Shown here piece after piece: positions 1 through 6,251 of a DNA stretch of 6,516 nucleotides (the stretch's first letter is position 1; each line of letters begins with the position of its first letter). The notes beneath the pieces were generated by a model. The model worked only from the letters and a program-made list of their open reading frames with translations. It did no database searches and was not told the origin of the DNA. The stretch is from assembly GCA_036337765.1 (NCBI GenBank), contig JAYZDP010000025.1:1-6516 (forward strand). Direction: 5' to 3'. The stretch is from JAYZDP01 sp036337765. GTDB lineage: Bacteria > Acidobacteriota > Thermoanaerobaculia > Multivoradales > Multivoraceae. Position numbers and translations under genes: made by a program.

Positions 1-670
1 TCATCAAGGTGCCGATACCGTCACGATGAACGGTCGGGTCGTTGCCCGGGGCGATGCCGCCGAGGCTCGGAACGATGATGTGGTGCACCACCGAGCTGCC
101 AGGGCGGAACTCGATCGCCTTGACGTAGCGATCCTCAGACAGGAGCTCGTCGGTCATCTTCGTGCGGAGCGTGACGTAGTGGTCATTCACCTCATCTTCG
201 ACGAAGTACGCCTCGTCAGGGGTCAGGATGAGATCGGGCTCACCGATCAGCCACCCGTCGTCGCTCGCCCAGGTGACCGGCTCAGGGGCAGCGGCAATGT
301 CGCCCGCAGGCGCTCCCGCCTTCGCCCACCCCACAAGAGTTGCGATCTGATCGTCAGAGAGCGTGCGCTCGTTCGCGAACAGGCCGGCCTGATGCTCGGA
401 TGCATGCCATGGCGGCATCGTGCGGGCCTCTGCCTGCTTGGCGATCGACTTCGCCCAGGGGCGGGCCTCGTCGTAGGTGGTCAGTGCCATGGGGGCGACC
501 ATGCCGCCTAGGTTGGCACCGTCCGGACGGTGGCAGAGCTGGCACTCCTGCTGGAGGATCGGCTGCACGTCACGATGAAAGGTGACGTCTTCGAGATTGG
601 CCGCAGCAGCGAAGGCGACGGGGCTCGCGGCGAGAGCGAGACGGGAAAGACAGGTTACGAGACGGGTCAT
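1..670 (-). CDS. Secreted cytochrome c / copper type II monooxygenase-like protein (3' end outside window)
   Basis: The minus-strand frame opens at an ATG (670-668) and stays open for 223 codons to the window edge. A Shine-Dalgarno AAGGAG at 685-680 lies 9 nt before the ATG and fixes the start. Residues 1-24 form a Sec signal peptide ending in an alanine run. A monoheme cytochrome c domain follows: CQLCH (C43-H47) attaches heme, and Met85 in TMPPW is the likely distal ligand. After a linker, residues about 138-223 resemble the start of the PHM/DBM-type copper monooxygenase fold, with adjacent H196-H197 in VVHHIIV matching the position of the paired-His copper ligands. Such cytochrome-plus-monooxygenase-like proteins are known from environmental bacteria but are poorly characterised. 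By inference it is periplasmic and redox active; its substrate is unknown. It has its own promoter at 696-726. Heme attachment is secure; the copper-domain call is less so because the rest is missing. Confidence 0.82.
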   Translation of the reverse strand, partial: MTRLVTCLSRLALAASPVAFAAAANLEDVTFHRDVQPILQQECQLCHRPDGANLGGMVAPMALTTYDEARPWAKSIAKQAEARTMPPWHASEHQAGLFANERTLSDDQIATLVGWAKAGAPAGDIAAAPEPVTWASDDGWLIGEPDLILTPDEAYFVEDEVNDHYVTLRTKMTDELLSEDRYVKAIEFRPGSSVVHHIIVPSLGGIAPGNDPTVHRDGIGTLM

Positions 671-695
671 GGCGCAGTTCTCCTTGTGGAAGGGT

Positions 696-726
696 CGTAT
701 TCTATACGCGTACGATTAATTGTCAA
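696..726 (-). promoter_or_regulatory. Near-consensus sigma70-type promoter with overlapping dyads, for the cytochrome gene
   Basis: On the minus strand a perfect -35 TTGACA (726-721) is followed by a 16-nt spacer and a -10 TAGAAT (704-699). Initiation would fall near 690-693, just before the AAGGAG at 685-680. The -10 sits inside a perfect dyad CGTAT-TCT-ATACG (696-708), and the spacer holds the palindrome TACGCGTA (705-712). TCGTA/TACGA arms (695-699 and 711-715) enclose both. Such symmetry over a promoter is what an operator looks like, although no regulator is encoded nearby. The -35 overlaps the last codons of the truncated S9 fragment, so the promoter may sit at or beside a rearrangement junction. 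The stretch is AT-rich compared with its surroundings. The promoter is read directly; the operator is inference. Confidence 0.7.
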
Positions 727-937
727 TCCAGAGGTTCGAGTAGAAGCGATCGGTCATGATGTCGGCGAAGCCGCGCACATAGACGACCTGCGTGCCGTCG
801 GGCGAGATCTGGGGATCGGACACGCTCTCCAGCTCAAAGCCATCCCTCAGGGTGAGGACACCGTGTGTCGCGGCTTCGGCGAGGCCGGAGGCGGCCCCGA
901 CGAGAAGCATCACAAGCCAGGCGGTTGATCGAATCAT
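716..937 (-). pseudogene. 5' fragment of an S9 family (dipeptidyl/acylaminoacyl) peptidase
   Basis: A 73-codon frame starts at the ATG 937-935, which overlaps the stop of the DUF885 gene as ATGA (937-934). Residues 1-23 are a Sec signal peptide. Residues 31-72 match the opening of exported S9 prolyl-oligopeptidase-like enzymes: a leader that aligns around FELESVSDPQISPDG, then one propeller strand (VVYVRG) and the YSNLWI segment. Intact family members have roughly 600-700 residues, with a seven-bladed propeller followed by an alpha/beta hydrolase carrying Ser-Asp-His. Here translation stops with TAA at 718-716 and only 45 bp remain before the next gene. No continuation is visible in another frame, so the catalytic domain has been lost and not merely frame-shifted. 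A longer open frame reaching to 1498 is antisense noise; the signal peptide and coupled overlap mark the true start. As it stands this would be a short exported peptide of no evident function. Confidence 0.8.
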
Positions 938-2706
938 CCGGAACGCTCCCTCTCTTCTTCGATCCATCGATCGATGTGTCGTTCGAGCACCGACATCGGC
1001 AGCGACCCGTTCTCGAGGATCGCCTCGTGGAAGCGGCGAACGTCGAAGCGCTCGCCCAGGGATTGCGCGGCGCGCTCGCGTAGCTCGATGAACTTGAGCT
1101 TCCCCATCTGGTAGGCCAGGGCCTGCGCCGGCATGTCGGCTGCGTAGCGCAGCGACTCGGTCGCGATCTGGGTCTCCGACTCCAAGGTGTGCTCGCGCAT
1201 GTACTCGCGGCCCTCTTCCAGCGTCCAGCCAAAGACATTCATCCCGGTGTCGACCACCAGGCGGGTGGCGAGGAAGATTTCGAGGATGTACATGCCATAG
1301 CGGCTGTAGGGATCCTCGTCGTAGATCCCGGCCTCGACGCCGAGCCAGGTGGCGTACGAGCCCCAGCCTTCGGTGAAGGCGCCGTGCCAGTCTCCGCGAC
1401 GGAACTGGGGCAGGTCCGGGTCGGCAAGCTGGCGGCCGATGTGGAAGTGGTGACCGGGGATCAGCTCGTGCAGCGACACGGCGCGCAGGTTGAGCCAACT
1501 GCGCTCGTCGAGCCGCGAGCCGTTGAAGAAGTAGATCCCCTCCGGCTGATCGGAGCGTGGCGGGTCGTAGTAGCCGTAGGTCTGACTAGCCTCGAGGGTC
1601 GGATCGAGGCGCCGCGCCGCATAGGGAGCATCCGGACGGGAGGCGAACAGCCGATCGACGACGGCATCCATGTCGGCGGCAGCGACCATCAATCGCTCCC
1701 CGACCTCCTCGGGCGCGGTCGGGAAGAAGCGCTCGTTGGTGCGTAGGTCGGCACGGAAAGCGTCGCGGGAGACCTCCGGATCGACCTCCGAACGGATCGA
1801 CGCCATGTCGGCTTCCATCTCGGCGACCAGCTCGTTCCCGATCTCGTGCACCTCGGCGGGGGTGACGTCCATGGTCGTCGAGCGCCGGGTGGCGAAACGG
1901 TAGTACTCCTCTCCGTCAGGCCACTGGGCCGCTCCGACCCCGTCGGGGGCGACCTCGGCGTAGGGGCCCTCCAGATAGACAGCCAAGCTCTCGACCGCGG
2001 CCGCGATCTCGCCCGACACCACAGCTCCCACAGACGCCTGGAACTCGGCCAACTGGCTCGCCGCGATGTCGCCGAAGCGCTCGGTGGCGACCCCGAACGG
2101 ACCCTCGTCGAGCGGCGCGCTGAGCGCACGTACGAGCGCCACGCACGGTGCGAGGTTGTCCTTCCACACCGCAATGCCGCGCTCAGCTTGGCCCCGCGCA
2201 CGGTCCTCGATCTGGGCCAGGTAGCCCGGAACCTGGGCGAGCAGCGGCAGGTAGTCGAGGCGCTCCGCGCGTGTCGCTACCGGTCGGGACGAGAACACCT
2301 GTCGCAGATCCGGCAGCGGCGAAAGGTACGGGGTGAGGAAGCCCTCGTGCCAGAACCAGCGTTCTCCCTCGAGCGCGGTCTCCAGTCGCCAGCGCAGCGC
2401 CTCGGCTCCCAGCGCCTGCTTGCGATCCACCGCCGACAGATCGATCGCCTCGAGCCGCTCGAGCCATTCCATTGAGCGCTCGAGATCGGCGAGAAAGCCG
2501 GCGTGGGTAAGGTCGTCGAGAGCCACGACCGCCAGCCCCTCGCGCACTCGTAGCAGGACGCTCTGCTCGAGCGAGCGCTGCCACACATCGTCGAACAGAC
2601 GCTCGAGCTCACCCTCGATCTCGGCGCGGCCGGGGGGCTCGGCGGACGGCGCAGCGCAGGCGCCTGCCACGACGACCACCGCCGCTACCACCGCTCGACA
2701 ACGCAT
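934..2706 (-). CDS. DUF885 family zinc metallopeptidase-like lipoprotein
   Basis: The protein has 590 residues, a usual length for DUF885. The ATG (2706-2704) overlaps the stop of the upstream GGT-like gene by one base (TGATG), and its own TGA overlaps the next start (ATGA), so I chose this start over the longer open frame. Residues 1-17 form a hydrophobic signal ending in an AGAC lipobox-like site (Cys17), suggesting a lipid-anchored envelope protein; the -3 Ala is atypical. A helical region spans about 25-350. The catalytic part carries HELIPGHH (H413, E414, H419, H420), the thermolysin-like HExxH variant of this family, followed by FTEGWGSY, where E446 is the probable third zinc ligand. 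A conserved-looking DTGMNVFGWTLEEG segment lies at 486-500. The family is thought to hydrolyse peptides, but few members have known substrates. The context supports peptide degradation outside the cytoplasm. Confidence 0.9.
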   Translation of the reverse strand: MRCRAVVAAVVVVAGACAAPSAEPPGRAEIEGELERLFDDVWQRSLEQSVLLRVREGLAVVALDDLTHAGFLADLERSMEWLERLEAIDLSAVDRKQALGAEALRWRLETALEGERWFWHEGFLTPYLSPLPDLRQVFSSRPVATRAERLDYLPLLAQVPGYLAQIEDRARGQAERGIAVWKDNLAPCVALVRALSAPLDEGPFGVATERFGDIAASQLAEFQASVGAVVSGEIAAAVESLAVYLEGPYAEVAPDGVGAAQWPDGEEYYRFATRRSTTMDVTPAEVHEIGNELVAEMEADMASIRSEVDPEVSRDAFRADLRTNERFFPTAPEEVGERLMVAAADMDAVVDRLFASRPDAPYAARRLDPTLEASQTYGYYDPPRSDQPEGIYFFNGSRLDERSWLNLRAVSLHELIPGHHFHIGRQLADPDLPQFRRGDWHGAFTEGWGSYATWLGVEAGIYDEDPYSRYGMYILEIFLATRLVVDTGMNVFGWTLEEGREYMREHTLESETQIATESLRYAADMPAQALAYQMGKLKFIELRERAAQSLGERFDVRRFHEAILENGSLPMSVLERHIDRWIEEERERSG

Positions 2707-4427
2707 CAGGCGGCCAACGCCTGAGACGTCCGGCGAGGATCGCCACAGGCACTCATGACCCCCGTCACCGGATCGATCCAGATGCCTTCGAATGAGCCGT
2801 GCAGCCAGTTCCACGGATTGACCACGTCCCAGGCGATGCCGTGCTTGGAGGCAGCGCTGCGCACGCCCTCCGCAACGTCGACCTCGATCGAGGTCAGGCC
2901 CGGCGTCGGCACGTTCCAGGCGGGCCCGCCGAAACGCGGCGTGTGCACAGACGTCTCTATGTCGACGCCGAAGTCGAGCATGTTGACGGTGTTCTGAAGG
3001 ATGTTCTGCAGCAGCCCCACGCTCGGCGAGCCCGAGGCGAGCACCGGGGCGCCGCCACGCAGCACCATGTTGGGCGCGACGTAGGCCGAGATCCGTCCGC
3101 CGGGCTTCGGCATCACGCGCGAAAAGTGGGCGCCCGCGGCGCAGATCGACACGCCATCGGCGAACAGTCCGTTCGACCACGGCAGCGACATGCAGGAGTG
3201 CAGGATCGTGCAGACGTTGCCCTTCGCGTCCGCGACCGTCACGTGGTTGCTGCCTGGGTTGGGCACCGCGGCCGGCGAGGTGTCGATCTCGTAGTTGCCC
3301 ATCTGCAGAAGCTCGAAGCGCATGCGGGCATAGTCCTTCGACAGCAGGGTCTCGAGGGGGAGCGGATAGCTCTCAGGATCGCGCTGGCGACCGCCCTCCG
3401 AGTAGACAGCATTGGCCACCGTCGCCATCTGGTAGAGGACCTCTGGATTCTCGGTCGGCGGCCCGAGCGTCGCGATGTCGAGGTTCTCGAGCATGTGCAG
3501 CATCTCGATAATGTGGGTGCCACCGTTGTCGGGCGGCGGCGAGCCCACCAGGTCCCAGCCCCGGTAACTGCCCAGAGCGGGCTCCTGCCAGCGCGCCCGG
3601 TAGCGCTCGAAGTCCTCGCGGGTCAGAACCCCTCCCGCCTCCCCGACGACGCGGACGATCTCGGCCGCGAAGTCACCGCGGTAGAAGTAGTCGTTGCCCT
3701 CCTCGGCGAGCCGCTCCAGCACGTCGGCCGCGCGGCGCTGAACGAGCAGCTCACCCGGCCTCTCCAGGGCCCCCTCCGGCAGGTAGATCTCGCGCCCGGC
3801 CTCGGTGAGGCCGATCTTGTGGACCTGGGCGAACATCTCGCCCCACAGGAACGGATGGGTTTCGAAGCCATCGCGGGCGTAGCGGATCGCGCCCTCCATC
3901 AACCGCCGACGGGGAACCGAGCCGAAGCGGTCGTGTGCCGCCTCGAAGCCTCCCCACCAGCCGGGCACGGCGACGCCCCGACCCCCGGCGATGTCGGCGG
4001 CGCCGAAGTTCGGGATCTCCGCCAGCGGCGCATTGACGTTGCCGTTGCAGTAGTAGGCCTTCTTCGTCGCGGCGTCCCAGTACAGAAGGCACAGACAGCC
4101 GGTGATCGTAGTCATGTGGGGCTCGACGACGGTCTGTGTGATCGACGCCGCCAGGGCGGCGTCGGCAGCGTTGCCGCCCTCGCGCAGGACCTGGACGGCT
4201 TCGTTCGAAGCCAGCGGATGGGTGCAGATCGCCATTCCATCGCGACTCTCGGCCCCCGACTTGCGCCCGAAGTGAGCGGACTCGATCAACCGCAGGCGCT
4301 CGGAGGCGGAGGCCACGGTGTCCGTTGCAGCAATGGCAGGAGCGGCCGCAGCCCCATCGCGAGCAGCCAGACCTAAAGCGAGCCCGGCGGCTCCGGTCGA
4401 CAGAAACGATCTTCGCGTCGTCGTCAT
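2706..4427 (-). CDS. Tat-exported gamma-glutamyltransferase-like Ntn hydrolase with divergent active site
   Basis: The protein has 573 residues (E. coli GGT has 580). The ATG at 4427-4425 is preceded by GGGAGGG (4439-4433) at 5 nt, and the N-terminus is a Tat signal (TRRSFLS then a hydrophobic stretch to about residue 34). Family landmarks are clear: GGNAADAALAAS (84-95), PPPDNGGTHIIEML (297-310), GSNHVTVAD (392-400), LDFGVDIETSVHTPRF (484-499) and GDPRR (562-566). GGTs self-cleave before a Thr that becomes the nucleophile; here the aligned residue is Ser393 (GSNH for the usual TTH). Other hallmarks are altered: the glutamate-binding Arg (FREMAP in E. coli) is Asn130 in GNVNAP, the MDDFS acids are Ala-His (433-434), and GSPGG is GSPSV (466-470). 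By inference it is a periplasmic autoprocessing amidohydrolase acting on something other than ordinary gamma-glutamyl compounds. It heads the coupled minus-strand cluster. An inactive paralogue is possible. Confidence 0.87.
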   Translation of the reverse strand: MTTTRRSFLSTGAAGLALGLAARDGAAAAPAIAATDTVASASERLRLIESAHFGRKSGAESRDGMAICTHPLASNEAVQVLREGGNAADAALAASITQTVVEPHMTTITGCLCLLYWDAATKKAYYCNGNVNAPLAEIPNFGAADIAGGRGVAVPGWWGGFEAAHDRFGSVPRRRLMEGAIRYARDGFETHPFLWGEMFAQVHKIGLTEAGREIYLPEGALERPGELLVQRRAADVLERLAEEGNDYFYRGDFAAEIVRVVGEAGGVLTREDFERYRARWQEPALGSYRGWDLVGSPPPDNGGTHIIEMLHMLENLDIATLGPPTENPEVLYQMATVANAVYSEGGRQRDPESYPLPLETLLSKDYARMRFELLQMGNYEIDTSPAAVPNPGSNHVTVADAKGNVCTILHSCMSLPWSNGLFADGVSICAAGAHFSRVMPKPGGRISAYVAPNMVLRGGAPVLASGSPSVGLLQNILQNTVNMLDFGVDIETSVHTPRFGGPAWNVPTPGLTSIEVDVAEGVRSAASKHGIAWDVVNPWNWLHGSFEGIWIDPVTGVMSACGDPRRTSQALAA

Positions 4428-4484
4428 GACATCCCTCCCACGCGCGAGCTGCCTGTTACGGATTATCAGGTAGATTCTCACGAA
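4428..4484. promoter_or_regulatory. 57-bp divergent intergenic region with a candidate operator dyad
   Basis: This gap separates the divergent GGT-like and symporter genes and must carry the start signals for both. It contains a 19-bp imperfect dyad at 4452-4470 centred on G4461, with arms CCTG.TA and TA.CAGG (6 of 9 pairs match). A GATAAT at 4467-4462 (minus strand) is a plausible -10 for the GGT-like cluster and lies inside the dyad, but no good -35 is 16-18 bp upstream. For the plus strand TAGATT (4471-4476) is a weak -10. A strong SD (GGGAGGG, 4439-4433) serves the minus-strand gene. The symporter has only a weak AGGTAG (4468-4473). A shared regulator controlling hydrolases and transporter together would fit, but this is inferred from a weak symmetry. 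Confidence 0.4.
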
Positions 4485-5909
4485 ATGGCGAGCGCGACCG
4501 CTTCCACCTTCTTCTCGAGCCGCTGGGGACTGATGGTGGCGATGCTCGGCATGGCGGTGGGAACCGGCAACATCTGGCGCTTCCCGCGCATCGTCGCCAC
4601 CCAGGGCGGTGGATCGTTTCTGATCGCCTGGGTGGTGTTTCTGTTTCTGTGGTCGATCCCTCTCATCATCACCGAGTTCGCTCTCGGTAAGGCGCTTCGC
4701 AAGGGGCCCGCCGCCGCCTTCCGCGAACTGCTGGGCGAGCGCTTCGCCTGGATGGGCATGTGGATCGCCTTCGTGGTGGCCGGCATCGGCTTCTACTACG
4801 CCAGCGTCATGGGTTGGACCCTGCGCTACCTGTTCGCGGCTCTCACCGGGCAACTCTCGGGACGCTCGGAGGAGATCTGGAACGAGCTCGCCTTCAGCCC
4901 GCTGGCGGTCGGGCTGCAAGCGGTCGCGGTCCTCATGGCGGCCTGGGTAGTGGTCTACGGAGTGTCGGGCATCGAACGTCTCACCAAGGTCCTGATGCCG
5001 ATCCTTGTCGCCCTGGTAGTGGTGCTGGCGGTGCGCGCGGTGACCCTGCCGGGCGCCGAGCGCGGCCTGGCGTTCCTCTTCACTCCACAGTGGGGCGAGC
5101 TCGCCAACGCCCGCGTCTGGCTCGAAGCGCTGTCGCAGAACGCCTTCGACACGGGAGCCGGCTGGGGCCTGGTCCTGACCTACGCCATCTACTCACGCGC
5201 CCATGAAGACACGAACCTCAACGGCGTACTGCTGGCGGTGGGCAACAACGCCATCTCGTTGCTGGCCGGCATCCTGGTCCTGTGCACGGTCTTCGCTCGC
5301 CGGCCCGACGCGGCGTCAGAAGTCGTCGGCGCCGGCAACGAGGGGCTGACCTTCGTCTGGGTGCCGCGCCTCTTCGAGGAGATCCCGGGCGGAGCGTTCT
5401 TCATGGTGCTCTTCTTCCTCGCGCTGGTCTTCGCCGCCTGGACGAGCTTCGTAGCCGTCTTCGAGGTCGGCACCCGTGCGGTGGAAGAGGTGTCGGGGGT
5501 CTCACGCAAGCGGGCGATGCCCTACCTCGTCGCGTTCGTCTTTCTCGCCGGCCTGCCGTCGGCGCTTTGGGAGCCGGTGTTTCGCAACCAAGACTTCGTC
5601 TGGTCGGTGGCACTGTTGGTGGCCGGGCTCTTCTTCGCGGTAGCCGTGTTGCGTTTCGGTGTCCGACGCTTCCGGGAAGAGATGATCGACACACCCGACC
5701 AGAACTTCCACGTCGGCCGCCCATGGGAGTGGGCCATCGTCCTGGTGGTGATCCAGGCGGTGGCGCTGATCGCCTGGTGGTTCTGGCAGCAGCGCGGGGT
5801 CGGCCTATGGACGCGTGAGGGCATTGGCAACATGCTCCTGCAGTGGGGCGGATCGATGACCGCTCTGGCGCTCGTGAGTCGTGCGCTGCTGCGCCGAGCC
5901 CGAATGTAA
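4485..5909 (+). CDS. Sodium-dependent amino-acid symporter of the neurotransmitter:sodium symporter (SNF) family
   Basis: The protein has 474 residues and about 11-12 hydrophobic segments, normal for bacterial members of this inner-membrane LeuT-fold family. TM1 carries the signature GMAVGTGNIWRFP (22-34). By eye against LeuT, the sodium-site residues of TM1 are kept (Gly22, Ala24, Val25, Asn29), as are those of TM8 (Ala317, Thr320, Ser321) and the TM7 Asn (Asn254). TM3 has FYYASVMGWTL (103-113). TM6 reads AFDTGAGWGL (220-229), so an Asp lies where LeuT has the Na1-site Thr. Ser258, four residues after Asn254, replaces LeuT Glu290. The family couples Na+ entry to amino-acid or amine uptake; the substrate cannot be read from sequence. 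It diverges from the GGT-like/DUF885 cluster across 57 bp, so uptake of amino acids released by those enzymes is likely. The next gene starts 39 nt after the stop, consistent with co-transcription. Confidence 0.93.
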   Translation: MASATASTFFSSRWGLMVAMLGMAVGTGNIWRFPRIVATQGGGSFLIAWVVFLFLWSIPLIITEFALGKALRKGPAAAFRELLGERFAWMGMWIAFVVAGIGFYYASVMGWTLRYLFAALTGQLSGRSEEIWNELAFSPLAVGLQAVAVLMAAWVVVYGVSGIERLTKVLMPILVALVVVLAVRAVTLPGAERGLAFLFTPQWGELANARVWLEALSQNAFDTGAGWGLVLTYAIYSRAHEDTNLNGVLLAVGNNAISLLAGILVLCTVFARRPDAASEVVGAGNEGLTFVWVPRLFEEIPGGAFFMVLFFLALVFAAWTSFVAVFEVGTRAVEEVSGVSRKRAMPYLVAFVFLAGLPSALWEPVFRNQDFVWSVALLVAGLFFAVAVLRFGVRRFREEMIDTPDQNFHVGRPWEWAIVLVVIQAVALIAWWFWQQRGVGLWTREGIGNMLLQWGGSMTALALVSRALLRRARM

Positions 5910-5948
5910 TCCGCCTGCACCGCCACAACTCAGAGGGTTTCGAGCACT

Positions 5949-6251
5949 ATGCGTGAGCTGGGACTCGGATTGCTGTGCCTTGCGATCGTCGCGACTCCGG
6001 CCGCCGCCGAGGTGACCTGGACGCTGGATACAGAGGTCAACCTCCGCCATTCGGACTATCCCGAGACCAATATCCGCAACGACGACGACAACTACAGCGA
6101 GGCCCGCATCTTCACCGAGATCACCGGCCAGTTCGGCGACAAGTTCCAGCTCACCTTCACGCCGATGGTGCAGTGGGACTCGGAGAACCAGGGACCGATG
6201 GCGTTGGTCTTCTCTGACAGGTTCCCCAGAATGGACGCGTCGTTCAGGTGA
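5949..6251 (+). pseudogene. 5' part of a secreted, probably outer-membrane beta-barrel protein, prematurely ended
   Basis: The ATG at 5949 has AGAGGG (5932-5937) 11 nt upstream and follows the symporter stop by 39 nt on the same strand. Residues 1-20 are a clean Sec signal peptide ending ATPAAA. The mature part has alternating polar/hydrophobic strands (VTWTLDTEVNL, SEARIFTEITG, KFQLTFTPMVQWDSE) rich in Asp/Asn turns, typical of outer-membrane barrels; no specific family is recognised. Such barrels usually need several hundred residues, but this frame ends at residue 100 with TGA. The last stretch, from about residue 89, uses TCT, AGG and AGA codons unlike the preceding sequence, and overlaps the 3' end of an opposing gene fragment. 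The natural coding sequence therefore probably ends near 6200-6215, with the remainder read through a junction. A genuine short secreted protein is less likely. Confidence 0.62.

Noticed and set aside
714..726. The minus-strand sequence starting at the -35 (TTGACAATTAATC) equals the start of the engineered tac-type promoter, considered as vector contamination.
   Set aside because: The match stops after 13 bases, the remaining spacer, -10 and downstream sequence differ, and the promoter leads into a native cytochrome gene.
26..928. Plus-strand frames of 132-161 codons opposite the cytochrome gene and S9 fragment.
   Set aside because: The minus strand carries CxxCH, a signal peptide, an SD and a promoter; the plus-strand products have no recognisable features.
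938..1498. Extension of the S9 fragment into a 260-codon frame.
   Set aside because: The added part is Arg/Pro-rich out-of-frame reading of DUF885. The signal peptide starts at the ATGA overlap at 937.
2707..3180. N-terminal extension of the DUF885 frame.
   Set aside because: The added part is an out-of-frame reading of the GGT-like gene. A signal peptide and TGATG overlap define the start at 2706.
2799..4376. 525-codon plus-strand open frame opposite the GGT-like gene.
   Set aside because: It is an antisense shadow of a GC-rich gene. The product is Arg/His/Gly-rich without family motifs, while the minus strand has clear GGT landmarks, an SD and a Tat signal.
4428..4919. N-terminal extension of the GGT-like frame to an upstream ATG.
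   Set aside because: The extra 164 residues are antisense to the symporter and would bury the Tat signal and a good SD (GGGAGGG) at the internal ATG.
706..6240. The hexamer ACGCGT at both apparent breakpoints (706-711 and 6235-6240), considered as a junction repeat.
   Set aside because: Another copy lies inside the intact symporter gene (5811-5816), and a six-base palindrome is expected by chance in GC-rich DNA of this length. The flanks do not match.
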